From an uncultured Alphaproteobacteria bacterium (GTDB lineage Bacteria > Pseudomonadota > Alphaproteobacteria > HIMB59 > GCA-002718135): 64,000 nucleotides of DNA. Position 1 is the stretch's first letter; each line of letters starts with the position of its first letter. The translations under genes were made by a program, and so were the position numbers. Location of the stretch: the NCBI GenBank assembly GCA_902515745.1, contig CABXWB010000004.1, forward strand, positions 62,001 to 126,000, given 5' to 3'. This document shows, piece by piece, positions 43,953 through 52,192 of this stretch. The notes under the pieces are model-generated. The model was given only the letters and a program-made list of their open reading frames with translations, was not told where the DNA came from and made no database searches.

Positions 43953-45173
43953 CTAAATATCTCCATTTTCAGACAGACTTTGATTTATCCAGTCTAAGTT
44001 TTCATAATTCATAAAGGAGTAGTTATAGAAGCTAAATCCTGATGCATTTTTATTAAATACTTGAAGTTGGTCCTTAAGATCTAATTGATTAGAAACTTGT
44101 GGGAGGATTGTTCTCATTGCAGGTATCATTTCAACATTGTTATTTAATACTTTTGTATAAACATCATATTTTTCTTTTATAAGATTTAAATCTGCAAAAT
44201 AAAAAGTCGGATGAATTTCATCAATCAAGGGTAATAGAGAATTTAAATTTACACCATTTTGCCATCTCTGATTATTAGGACCAAGTGGATATAATGGGCC
44301 AAAGTCAACTAAACCAATTTTTAAATTTTTATCTTTTCGAAATTCATTGACTACTAAAGTATTGATTTTTGTTATACTTTCTTCTCTTGCCAAATAGTAA
44401 CTCCAAAACTCACCATCAAGAATACTTTGAAAATCAGACCAATTCATAACTTCTTTATTTGATTTTTGATTAAAATAATCATCTGTAGTTTTTTTAACCC
44501 AGTTTCTAATCATTTCACCATCAATATTTTTTTGCTTCAAAGTCTCTAAACATTTATTACTAAAGTTAAGTGACATAAGAAAATCGATATCTGCTGAAAA
44601 ATCTACTCCAATTACTTCATGGTGATGCCCGTGTCTTAAGGGAAGATATTCAAGAGATTCAATTAGAATTTTATCAAATACACCCAGATTTACTACATCT
44701 CTTGATAAATTGACAAAATGATCAACTACGTCCGAATTAAAGGGACAAAGAGAGTGTGTGATTGGATCACCCCAAGCATTATATACAGATGTATCGGGAT
44801 AATTGTTTCCAATTCCAGAATTATGAGTACCAAGCATCCATGCACATAATTTGATATTATTTTTTTTACATTGATTTGATAATTCTTCCCAAAACTGACT
44901 CCAATTCTCAGTAAGATTACTTATAGGTGATTGAAAACTATGATTGTTGTGCCAACTACTTGGATTGAAGTATAAAGCTCCTGGTTCAGGAAAATATATT
45001 TTTCTTTTTTTACTATGAGGTAAAAAAAACATTCCTGAGTGATAATTTACAGTAATATAAATTGCATTAAGTCCGCTTCTCTTTACTGCATCAATAATTG
45101 CATCATAGCCTTCATCAATTACGTCCCAGGGATAACAAAATAAGGCTAAATCTTTTTTATTCATTTTTACCAT
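43953..45173 (-). CDS. Unrecognised 406-residue protein, possibly a TIM-barrel glycoside-hydrolase relative
   Basis: I do not recognise a named family with confidence. GLNAIYITVNYHSGMFFLPH near residue 35, CAWMLGTHNSGIG near 109, ILIESLEYLPLRHGHHHEVI near 165 and LKIGLVDFGPLYPLGPNNQR near 285 have the strand-loop rhythm of a TIM barrel with acidic and His residues at strand ends, as in GH10-like hydrolases. No signal peptide is present, so it should act in the cytoplasm on the imported molecule. The start is uncertain between ATGs at 45173 and 45164; both overlap the creatininase gene and neither has a clear ribosome site. Confidence 0.6.
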   Translation of the reverse strand: MVKMNKKDLALFCYPWDVIDEGYDAIIDAVKRSGLNAIYITVNYHSGMFFLPHSKKRKIYFPEPGALYFNPSSWHNNHSFQSPISNLTENWSQFWEELSNQCKKNNIKLCAWMLGTHNSGIGNNYPDTSVYNAWGDPITHSLCPFNSDVVDHFVNLSRDVVNLGVFDKILIESLEYLPLRHGHHHEVIGVDFSADIDFLMSLNFSNKCLETLKQKNIDGEMIRNWVKKTTDDYFNQKSNKEVMNWSDFQSILDGEFWSYYLAREESITKINTLVVNEFRKDKNLKIGLVDFGPLYPLGPNNQRWQNGVNLNSLLPLIDEIHPTFYFADLNLIKEKYDVYTKVLNNNVEMIPAMRTILPQVSNQLDLKDQLQVFNKNASGFSFYNYSFMNYENLDWINQSLSENGDI

Positions 45174-45951
45174 TTAAAGGTTTTGTCCATTTTGAAAAAT
45201 CTTCAATAAAATCTGAAACTTTATCTGTTATTATCTCATAAAGTTCAGTACCTTTCTTTTTCGAAGCTAGACTTGGTGAGCCAATCACTCCATGATCTGA
45301 AAGCTCTTTAAAGCTTGCACTTACTCCAACTGAACCACCTGATAGAAGATCAACTCCAGTATATGAAGATCTTTTTAATGGGTTGTCGACAATTTTATCT
45401 TTTTTAACTATCTCCTCTTGCATATGTAACATAAGTGCTGTTTCCATTTCACATGCATGATTTATTCCACCAAGATCGGAATCTCTCCACTCATTAATTT
45501 CTTTCATAGCAAAATCCCAATATGATGCAGTAGCTATATAAATATTCTTATCGTATTTTAACTTTTGTCCAACATTTTTAAGAATAGCAATATTGCCTCC
45601 ATGCCCATTCAAAATAAGTATTCTTTCTAATTTATTTTTTACCAAACTCTCAACTATATCCAATATAACATTTGTTAACGTTTCATCTTTAATAGAAATC
45701 GTGCCAGGAAAGTCCATATGATGTGGTGAATAACCTGACCAGATAACTGGAGCCACAACTGCATTAATATTCTTTTGGTGAGATTTTTTTACAGACTCAT
45801 TGGCAATATTATTAACCATAAATTCATCTACTTTGAGCGGTAAATGTTTTCCATGTTGCTCAAATGCACCGAGAGGAAGAAGAACCACCGGATCTTTATC
45901 TGATAAGTCCTTAACTTCCTCCCAGGTATAATTACCCAAATTAACTTTCAT
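45157..45951 (-). CDS. Creatininase-family amidohydrolase
   Basis: A 264-residue member of the creatinine amidohydrolase family. LPLGAFEQHGKHLPLKVDEF near residue 25 supplies the Glu, His and Asp metal ligands, ILILNGHGGNIAILKN near 114 the Gly-His-Gly-Gly-Asn loop, and CEMETALMLHM near 167 the second-shell Glu. Family members hydrolyse creatinine, formamide-pyrimidine intermediates or peptide bonds (MftE). Lying between the binding protein and an unknown protein in a sugar ABC operon, it probably hydrolyses an amide or lactam of the imported compound. Confidence 0.87.
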   Translation of the reverse strand: MKVNLGNYTWEEVKDLSDKDPVVLLPLGAFEQHGKHLPLKVDEFMVNNIANESVKKSHQKNINAVVAPVIWSGYSPHHMDFPGTISIKDETLTNVILDIVESLVKNKLERILILNGHGGNIAILKNVGQKLKYDKNIYIATASYWDFAMKEINEWRDSDLGGINHACEMETALMLHMQEEIVKKDKIVDNPLKRSSYTGVDLLSGGSVGVSASFKELSDHGVIGSPSLASKKKGTELYEIITDKVSDFIEDFSKWTKPLNGKNE

Positions 45952-45970
45952 AATTTGTGTATTTTATTAA

Positions 45971-47266
45971 TTATGATCTGCTTGCATTAATTTGCTTAAC
46001 AGCATCATTTAAAGCATCTTTAGCACTTTTCTTTTGAGTTAATGCTAATGATACTTCATTTGATAATAATTCAACCCATTGATTTCTATCTGCAGAAAAA
46101 CCTGCATCGACAGGATAAAGATATGAGTCTTTGATAACTCCTGCCATTGATATATTTTTCTGAACATCTGGATGATCTAGAGCAGGCTCTAATGATGGTG
46201 CCCAAGGTGAAGTTGAACCTTGCAATATCTGATTATTAGGACTCAAAGCCATTTCAATAAATTGCATTCCTGCCTCAGGATTATCTGAATATTTAGGTAT
46301 TGCTAAAAATTCTGATCCATCTACAGATGCAGAAGTTTCTAATGCAGGAAGTGGTGCTATACCACTCATACCTTGCACTTGAGAATCTTCTGTGAAATTA
46401 GCAATTCCACTAATAAATGGCCATGTTAAGAAAAATCCTCTTTTCCCTGCCATATAGCTTGGAGATGCATCAAATACCCAAGTGTAAGTTGGTGTAGCTG
46501 GGTCTATAATTTTGTCTTTATGTAAAAGATCAACCATCATATTTAATGCTTCAACACCCGCATCACTATTCATGATCGGATCAAGATTTCCGTCTAAGAA
46601 ACTTCCTCCGTTTGCTTGAAGTAAAGCTCCAAAAGTCCAAAAACTATGAGTACCTGCCCAAGCGTCAACAATACCATAAATATCATTATCAGGATCGTTA
46701 ATTTCTTTGGCAAAACGAATAAGTTCATTCCAAGAATTTTTTGTACGATGCCAATTATTAGGCGCTTCTGTATCCAATCCTGCATTTTCTAGTAAATTTT
46801 TATTCCAGTGCAGTACTGGGCAACCAATGGTAATTGGGGCAGCGTATACTTTGCCTTTGTAAGTTGCAGCAGTTAGACTGTTTTCCATAACACCATTGGG
46901 TTTTAATGTATCGTTGACAAAATCACTCATATCCATCAACCAACCCTTATCAGCTAAACCAGCAATTTCTGAAGCAGTCACAAATATTGCATCACCTACA
47001 CTTTTTCGTGCAATATAAGCTGAATTTAGTTTAACAGATAGATCTGGTGTTGTTACTGTTTCTATACTTGGTGTAACACCATATTTTTCTGCATAAGCAG
47101 GAGCTAAAGCTTGCAAATAATCCATATGTGAACCGAGCAAAAGACTAACTGGTTTAGTGTTAGCGGCAAATGCATACTTCATACCAACTTGCGATACTAG
47201 AGCACCTGCAAGAGCAGCAGAACCTGTATGGTTAATAAACTTTCTCCTAGAGATCTTTTTTTTCAT
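45971..47266 (-). CDS. ABC transporter extracellular sugar-binding protein
   Basis: A 431-residue family 1 solute-binding protein. The N-terminus has a twin-arginine-like signal (SRRKFINHTGSAALAGALVS), suggesting Tat export. The mature protein has the two-lobed fold with DAIFVTASEIAGLADKGWL, the VYAAPITIGCPVLHWNKNLL hinge and GKRGFFLTWPFISGIANF. A strong AAGGAGGG ribosome site precedes the ATG, consistent with high expression. It is the first gene of the leftward transport operon. The ligand is unknown. Confidence 0.88.
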   Translation of the reverse strand: MKKKISRRKFINHTGSAALAGALVSQVGMKYAFAANTKPVSLLLGSHMDYLQALAPAYAEKYGVTPSIETVTTPDLSVKLNSAYIARKSVGDAIFVTASEIAGLADKGWLMDMSDFVNDTLKPNGVMENSLTAATYKGKVYAAPITIGCPVLHWNKNLLENAGLDTEAPNNWHRTKNSWNELIRFAKEINDPDNDIYGIVDAWAGTHSFWTFGALLQANGGSFLDGNLDPIMNSDAGVEALNMMVDLLHKDKIIDPATPTYTWVFDASPSYMAGKRGFFLTWPFISGIANFTEDSQVQGMSGIAPLPALETSASVDGSEFLAIPKYSDNPEAGMQFIEMALSPNNQILQGSTSPWAPSLEPALDHPDVQKNISMAGVIKDSYLYPVDAGFSADRNQWVELLSNEVSLALTQKKSAKDALNDAVKQINASRS

Positions 47267-47522
47267 TTTACCCTCCTTAAAATGATTATAGAATTATTGA
47301 AGCTTATTTAAAATGTAAAGTCAATGAGTTACGAATTAAATTTTCAAAATTCTGATAGATTAAATTTTAATGTTAAATATTGATTTAAATATCTCCTTTT
47401 TTGATGTTCTGTAATAATTATAACTTAAACTTATCTATGCATTTAATGCATAACAATCTTAATAAATTTATACTTTAATTGCATGTAATATTTACTAATT
47501 ATAATCATAAAAGGATAATAAT
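47267..47522. other. Longest gene-free stretch: divergent promoter region
   Basis: This 256-base AT-rich region separates the leftward sugar-binding-protein gene from a small rightward gene. It must hold promoters for both. No open frame of note, tRNA or recognised riboswitch was seen; the only clear structure is a 17-bp palindrome at 47436-47452. Confidence 0.6.
47436..47452. promoter_or_regulatory. 17-bp palindrome in the divergent promoter region
   Basis: TATGCAT and ATGCATA flank TTA as a perfect inverted repeat. It lies 170 bases upstream of the sugar-binding-protein gene and 71 bases upstream of the 58-residue orphan. The two-fold symmetry suits a dimeric repressor. No regulator gene is present in the cluster. 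Confidence 0.35.
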
Positions 47523-47699
47523 ATGTTCAATTTTTTTAATTTTTTTAACAAAGTAACCGAAGATATAAGTGACAAAAACTTTAATAAAGATGAGGATTTA
47601 ATTAAATATTTTAAATCTGAATACGGAAAGGAATGGAAAATAGAATTAGATAGACATCTTTTAAGAACTGAATTTGATATAAATAAGAAAGCCGCATAA
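47523..47699 (+). CDS. 58-residue orphan small protein
   Basis: The frame starts MFNFFNFFNKVTEDISDKNF and ends EFDINKKAA. An AAGGA ribosome site lies seven bases before the ATG, which supports translation. The N-terminus is Phe-rich and possibly amphipathic; the rest is charged, with KYFKSEYGKEWKIEL in the middle. No family was recognised. A GC-rich hairpin overlaps its stop codon and separates it from the convergent aminopeptidase gene. Confidence 0.6.
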   Translation: MFNFFNFFNKVTEDISDKNFNKDEDLIKYFKSEYGKEWKIELDRHLLRTEFDINKKAA

Positions 47700-47709
47700 T
47701 CGGCGGCTT
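47689..47709. terminator. GC-rich hairpin terminator between convergent genes
   Basis: AAGCCGC (47689-47695) pairs perfectly with GCGGCTT (47703-47709) around a 7-base loop that contains the small gene's stop. Read leftward, a T-rich run (TTCTTATTTATAT) follows the stem, so it is a good intrinsic terminator for the aminopeptidase gene. It may also act rightward. It stands out because GC-rich stems are rare in this window. Confidence 0.6.
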
Positions 47710-47712
47710 AAC

Positions 47713-49476
47713 TTAAATTTTTAAAGTTACTTTCTTAAGCCAATTTCTCTCTTCATCTCCAAGGAAAGACTCTAATTTTTCATACACCTGTGAGTGATAT
47801 TTATTTAGCCACTCTTTCTCAATTTCATTTAATTGAGTGCCATCAATAAGATCCAAATCTATTGGACACCACGAAATAGTTTCAAAGTATAATTTCTTAT
47901 TGGAATTTTCATTAATCACAACTAAGTTTTCAGTTCTTATCCCATATTCATTTTCTTTATAGTATCCAGGTTCATTGGATAAAATCATTCCCGGAAGCAA
48001 CTCAACGCTATCAAACATTGATTTTTTTGCAATACGTTGTGGTGCTTCATGAACACTCAAAAAACTTCCTATACCGTGACCTGTTCCATGATCATAATCT
48101 AAATTAATTTCTTGCAGACTTTTTCTTGCTAGATAATCAATATCAGTTCCTTTTGTTCCTTTGTCAAAAACATGATTTGATAAAGCAATATGACCTTTAA
48201 GAACTCTCGTAAATCTATCTTTTTGTTCTGTTGTTGCTTCACCTAAAATTATAGTTCTTGTTATATCGGTTGTTCCATCAAAATATTGCCCTCCAGAGTC
48301 AACAAGGTAAATATTATTATCTGAGAAAGATGATTTTCCTTCTTTAGTAACACGGTAATGAGGAAGGGCTGCATTTTTATCAATTGCTGATATTGTATCG
48401 AAAGATAGAGAATGAAATAATTCATTTTTTCTTCGAAGATTTTCTAAATGTTGTGCAACACTTATTTCATCATTTGATTTAGGATCCATGATATTTTTCA
48501 ACCAATAAATATATTTAGTAATACTAACACCATCTCTTATATGTGCTTTTTTGGCTCCATCTAGTTCAGTTTCATTTTTGATAGCTTTTAACAAAATACA
48601 TGGATTTGCTAAATTTTTAGTATTTATTTTTTTTTTTCTTAAAAGATCTAAGAAATAATAAGTGGTGGAATTAAAATCTAAACCAATTGAATCAGATGAA
48701 TTAATATTATTAAAAATTGATCCGATGTTTTCAATATTATTAATATTTATTAATGTTTGGATTTCCTTTTTTAGTATTTCTGGCATTGCATACTCTTTAA
48801 TATACAAAGAGTGTTTATTATTTTTTGAAATTAGAAGATAAGAATAAAGCAGCGGTGTATATTTAATATCATCTGCTCTTAAATTTAATAGCCAAGCAAT
48901 ATTATCAAGCCCAGAAATAAAGTAATGATCAATCTCATTTTGATCTAAAAATTTTTTTAAAATTTCTAGTTTTTCACTTCTGCCCTGACCAGCAAAACTT
49001 GTTGGGTGATCAAATATATCTGTATACTGAGTTTTTGGTTGATTTTCCCATATTAAATCAACAAAATTTTTATCTATTAGTTGGAGTTGAGATGTTGAAT
49101 TCTCTAACATTTTTTCCACTTTTTCAATTTCTATAATTGAATGAAGAGTTGGATCTAATGCAATTTTATATTCTTCTTCTAATAAAATTTTTTCTAAATC
49201 TGTCCAAAAGTTATTTAAATGTTTTGCCTGAATTTCTTTGGCATTAATTTGATTATTCGCTTGAAAAGTATATCGTCCATCGACATACAAGAAGGCATCT
49301 GTTGGCATTATAATTGCTCTTCCTGCTGAACCAGAAAAATTTGTTATAAAATTTAATCTTTCCGCATTTGGGGAAATATACTCATTTAAATATTGATCAC
49401 TTCTATTAATGACAAAAATATCGATATCTTTTTCTTTTAATAGATTTTGTAATTTTTTTAAATTTGATTGATTCAT
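47713..49476 (-). CDS. M24 Xaa-Pro aminopeptidase (three-domain type)
   Basis: A 587-residue metallopeptidase. Two N-terminal creatinase-like domains (FVINRSDQYLNEYISPNAER at about 20; FISGLDNIAWLLNLRADD at about 182) precede the pita-bread catalytic domain. Metal ligands lie in YLVDSGGQYFDGTTDITRTI near 390, GTGHGIGSF near 464, LSNEPGYY near 500 and GIRTENL near 514. It removes an N-terminal residue before proline in the cytoplasm. It overlaps the upstream dehydratase stop by one base. Confidence 0.9.
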   Translation of the reverse strand: MNQSNLKKLQNLLKEKDIDIFVINRSDQYLNEYISPNAERLNFITNFSGSAGRAIIMPTDAFLYVDGRYTFQANNQINAKEIQAKHLNNFWTDLEKILLEEEYKIALDPTLHSIIEIEKVEKMLENSTSQLQLIDKNFVDLIWENQPKTQYTDIFDHPTSFAGQGRSEKLEILKKFLDQNEIDHYFISGLDNIAWLLNLRADDIKYTPLLYSYLLISKNNKHSLYIKEYAMPEILKKEIQTLININNIENIGSIFNNINSSDSIGLDFNSTTYYFLDLLRKKKINTKNLANPCILLKAIKNETELDGAKKAHIRDGVSITKYIYWLKNIMDPKSNDEISVAQHLENLRRKNELFHSLSFDTISAIDKNAALPHYRVTKEGKSSFSDNNIYLVDSGGQYFDGTTDITRTIILGEATTEQKDRFTRVLKGHIALSNHVFDKGTKGTDIDYLARKSLQEINLDYDHGTGHGIGSFLSVHEAPQRIAKKSMFDSVELLPGMILSNEPGYYKENEYGIRTENLVVINENSNKKLYFETISWCPIDLDLIDGTQLNEIEKEWLNKYHSQVYEKLESFLGDEERNWLKKVTLKI

Positions 49477-50438
49477 TATAACTTATTAAATAAACTTAGA
49501 TCGATATTTCCACCGGAAATCATAACTATAATTTTTTTATTTTTAACATCAATTTTATTGTTTAATACTGCTGCAGCTGCAACGGCTCCTCCTGGCTCCA
49601 CAACTATTTTAAGTTGTTCAGCTAGCAAAATTATAGTTTTTGTTACTTCTTCATCAGAAACACTTAGTCCTCCTTCAAGATTATTTGAATTAATTTGAAA
49701 AGTTATATTACCAGGTTGTGGTGCTAATAGTGCGTCACAAAAAGATTTAGCATTTTTTTTATTTTCTATAATTTTACCAGCTTCTAAAGATCTTTTTGTG
49801 TCATCAAATTCATCGGGCTCCACAGAATATGATCTTATATTTGGATAGATATGCTTTAAGTATGTTGATGTTCCTGCAATAAGACCTCCACCTCCACAGC
49901 AACATAAATACAGATCAGGTTCAATTGATTGCTCTTTCAAATCATTTACAATTTCGATAGCTGCAGTTCCCTGACCAGCAATTATATCTTCATCATCATA
50001 GGGTTTAATTAAAGCTCTATTATCCTTCTTTTGAATTTCATTTCCTATCTCTTCTCTACTTTGAAAGTAAGTGTCATATAATATTACCTCTGCTCCATAT
50101 TTTTTTGTATTTTCAATTTTTATTTGAGGTGCAGTTTTAGGCATTATTATTTTTGCACTTAAATTATTTTGAGAAGCTGAAAAAGCAACTGCTTGTGCGT
50201 GATTGCCTGAAGAGTAAGCAACTACTCCATTTTCTGAAATATCATTTAAAGATTTTAAGATTTTATGGGTTGCTCCTCTTAACTTAAAAGATCCAGTGCT
50301 CTGAAGATTTTCAAGTTTAAAATATATTTCTGAATTTAATAAATTATTTATGTAATCATTTGATACAAGTGGAGTTTTGATTATTTTCTTATTTATAAGA
50401 TTATAAGCTTCTTCGATTCTTTTATGATTTAATGTCAT
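49476..50438 (-). CDS. PLP-dependent threonine/serine dehydratase family
   Basis: A 320-residue fold-type II PLP enzyme. The Schiff-base Lys lies in LQSTGSFKLRGATHKI near residue 52, SSGNHAQAVAFSASQ near 74 binds the substrate carboxylate, and the glycine-rich phosphate loop is LCCCGGGGLIAG near 180. There is no C-terminal ACT regulatory domain, so it is a catabolic-type threonine ammonia-lyase, serine racemase or hydroxyaspartate dehydratase. The substrate cannot be chosen from sequence. Confidence 0.85.
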   Translation of the reverse strand: MTLNHKRIEEAYNLINKKIIKTPLVSNDYINNLLNSEIYFKLENLQSTGSFKLRGATHKILKSLNDISENGVVAYSSGNHAQAVAFSASQNNLSAKIIMPKTAPQIKIENTKKYGAEVILYDTYFQSREEIGNEIQKKDNRALIKPYDDEDIIAGQGTAAIEIVNDLKEQSIEPDLYLCCCGGGGLIAGTSTYLKHIYPNIRSYSVEPDEFDDTKRSLEAGKIIENKKNAKSFCDALLAPQPGNITFQINSNNLEGGLSVSDEEVTKTIILLAEQLKIVVEPGGAVAAAAVLNNKIDVKNKKIIVMISGGNIDLSLFNKL

Positions 50439-50604
50439 TTAAAGTATATATATTTTGTTTGCACTATTTCTTATTCTAAAATTTTAAAAATTTATATCAA
50501 ATTATTTTAATTAAGAATAATTATAAAATTATTAATTTTCTTTATAGTATTAAGGTTTTTTTAGTCTGTCTTTAAAGTTTAGATTTTTAATATATTTTGA
50601 TTAT

Positions 50605-50907
50605 ATGTACATTGCTATGAACAGATTTAAAATTATACTTGGAAAAGAAGTTGATTTTGAAGAAATATGGAAATCTAGAGAAACTCATCTCGAAAAAGTT
50701 CCTGGATTTAAAAAATTTAATTTAATTAAAGGTAAAACTACTGAAGAATATACCCTTTATGCATCACATAGTATTTGGAATAGTGAAGAAGATTTTATTA
50801 ATTGGACTAAATCAGAAGAATTTCGATTGGCCCATAAAAATGCTGGCAATAATAAACATTTATACCTTGGACACCCAGAATTTGAAGGTTTCAAAAAAAT
50901 ACTGTAG
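50605..50907 (+). CDS. ABM-domain monooxygenase (IsdG/antibiotic biosynthesis monooxygenase family)
   Basis: A 100-residue ferredoxin-like fold protein. IAMNRFKIILGKEVDFEEIW near the start, SRETHLEKVPGFKKFNLIKG, TLYASHSIWNSEEDFINW and TKSEEFRLAHKNAG define the ABM domain; the spelling resembles haem-degrading IsdG/HmuQ-like proteins of alphaproteobacteria. The pairing with the next gene, which starts at the last base of this stop codon, suggests a redox partnership. No haem-uptake gene is seen here. Confidence 0.78.
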   Translation: MYIAMNRFKIILGKEVDFEEIWKSRETHLEKVPGFKKFNLIKGKTTEEYTLYASHSIWNSEEDFINWTKSEEFRLAHKNAGNNKHLYLGHPEFEGFKKIL

Positions 50908-51515
50908 TGAAAAAAATATTTATTGTCTTTGGGCATCATAACATTAGTGGTTCTTTTAATTCTCAAATAAGAGACACTTTTATAAATGAAGCTGAAAAAC
51001 TAGGTCATACAATTGATTTAGTAAATTTGTTTGATGAAAAAGAATACTTACCTTTCTATAATTCAAATTTTAATCCTCCTCCGAAGCTAGTTATTGATTA
51101 CAGAAACAGATTAGAAAAATGTGATATAATGTTTTTAATAGGCTCATGTAATAACCTAAGATTAAATTCTATTTTAGAAAATTGGGTAGATTGGGTTTTG
51201 CATCCTAAATGGTTTTTTTCCTATAAAAGCATGATGCCTAATAGCAGATTCTTTAAAAATTATGGTTACACTGTTCCAGGAGCAATGAAAGGAAAACTAG
51301 GAATTGTTTCTATAACTTATGGTGGGCCAATGATTAGTTATTTTAATTTTTCTATTTTTGATAATATCCCTTATAGAAGAATTAAAAAAGCTGTTTTCAA
51401 TTTAGGTGGAATGAAAACTAAATATATAAGATTTTATTCTGTACTACCAGGTATTTCGAAGACAAAATTTAACACACACATGCATCGTGTAAGGAAATTG
51501 GTTAATAGTTTATAG
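50907..51515 (+). CDS. NAD(P)H-dependent flavodoxin-fold oxidoreductase
   Basis: A 202-residue protein of the flavodoxin_2 (NQO/MdaB-like) family. IFIVFGHHNISGSFNSQIRD at the start is the FMN phosphate loop, with LVNLFDEKEYLPFYNSNF and ENWVDWVLHPKWFFSYKSMM lining the active site. It uses a GTG start overlapping the ABM gene's TAG stop (TAGTG), so the two are coupled. It probably reduces quinones or supplies electrons to its neighbour; the second is inference. Confidence 0.78.
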   Translation: MKKIFIVFGHHNISGSFNSQIRDTFINEAEKLGHTIDLVNLFDEKEYLPFYNSNFNPPPKLVIDYRNRLEKCDIMFLIGSCNNLRLNSILENWVDWVLHPKWFFSYKSMMPNSRFFKNYGYTVPGAMKGKLGIVSITYGGPMISYFNFSIFDNIPYRRIKKAVFNLGGMKTKYIRFYSVLPGISKTKFNTHMHRVRKLVNSL

Positions 51516-51549
51516 TTAAAAATAAATATTAAATTTAATGTTATTAATA

Positions 51550-52113
51550 TTAATCCCAGATAGTTACAAAGTCCTTATTATCCAGTTCAGGTATTTTTGA
51601 AGCCTCGACCTCAGGTGTTCCAACATATAAATAACCTAATACTTCATCATCTTTCTCAAGTGATAGTTCAGAAGATATATGTTCGTTTCTCTCAGTTGAA
51701 TATTTTCCTGTTCTCCAATAAGCTCCATAACCTAAATCGTGCAAAGCAATTAAAATATTTTGTGCTGCAGCAGCTGTGGATTGAATCTGTTCTAACCTTG
51801 GAACATTAGGTTTTTCGTGATTGATTTTTGCTATTACGACAATAATCATTGGAGATCTCATTGGCAAAGCTGCAATTTTACTCTCTCTTTCTTCATCTAA
51901 CTCTTCAGTTTTTTTTGTAGATTCAATAAATGCTTTTCCTAATTTTTTTCTACCATCACCTACAACTTCTATAAATCTCCAAGGTCTCAACCATGAGTGG
52001 TCTGGTGCTCTAAGAGCGGCCTGATAAACATTTTCCATTTCTTCTTTGGAAGGGTATGGCTCTGCTAACTTTGATATTGATCTTCTTGAAAGAAGAGTTT
52101 TCATGGTTTCCAT
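51550..52113 (-). CDS. Nitroreductase-family FMN protein (YdjA-like)
   Basis: A 187-residue minimal nitroreductase. LLSRRSISKLAEPYPSKEEM holds the FMN-binding RRS, followed by ALRAPDHSWLRPWRFIEVVG, AAAAQNILIALHDLGYGAYW near 120 and a C-terminal LGYLYVGTPEV. The length and APDHSWLRPWRF spelling match YdjA. Physiological substrates are unknown. It is convergent with the flavodoxin-fold gene. Confidence 0.88.
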   Translation of the reverse strand: METMKTLLSRRSISKLAEPYPSKEEMENVYQAALRAPDHSWLRPWRFIEVVGDGRKKLGKAFIESTKKTEELDEERESKIAALPMRSPMIIVVIAKINHEKPNVPRLEQIQSTAAAAQNILIALHDLGYGAYWRTGKYSTERNEHISSELSLEKDDEVLGYLYVGTPEVEASKIPELDNKDFVTIWD

Positions 52114-52192
52114 AATCTGTAAAATATTGGTAATTTAATGAATATCAATCAATTTTTTAAAAATAAATTTAAAAAAACTTTATAAAAACTAT

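Noticed and set aside
50439-50604. Possible RNA gene in the 166-base gap upstream of the ABM gene
   Set aside because: Only AT-rich sequence is seen, with no stable stem, no tRNA-like T-loop and no conserved RNA motif.
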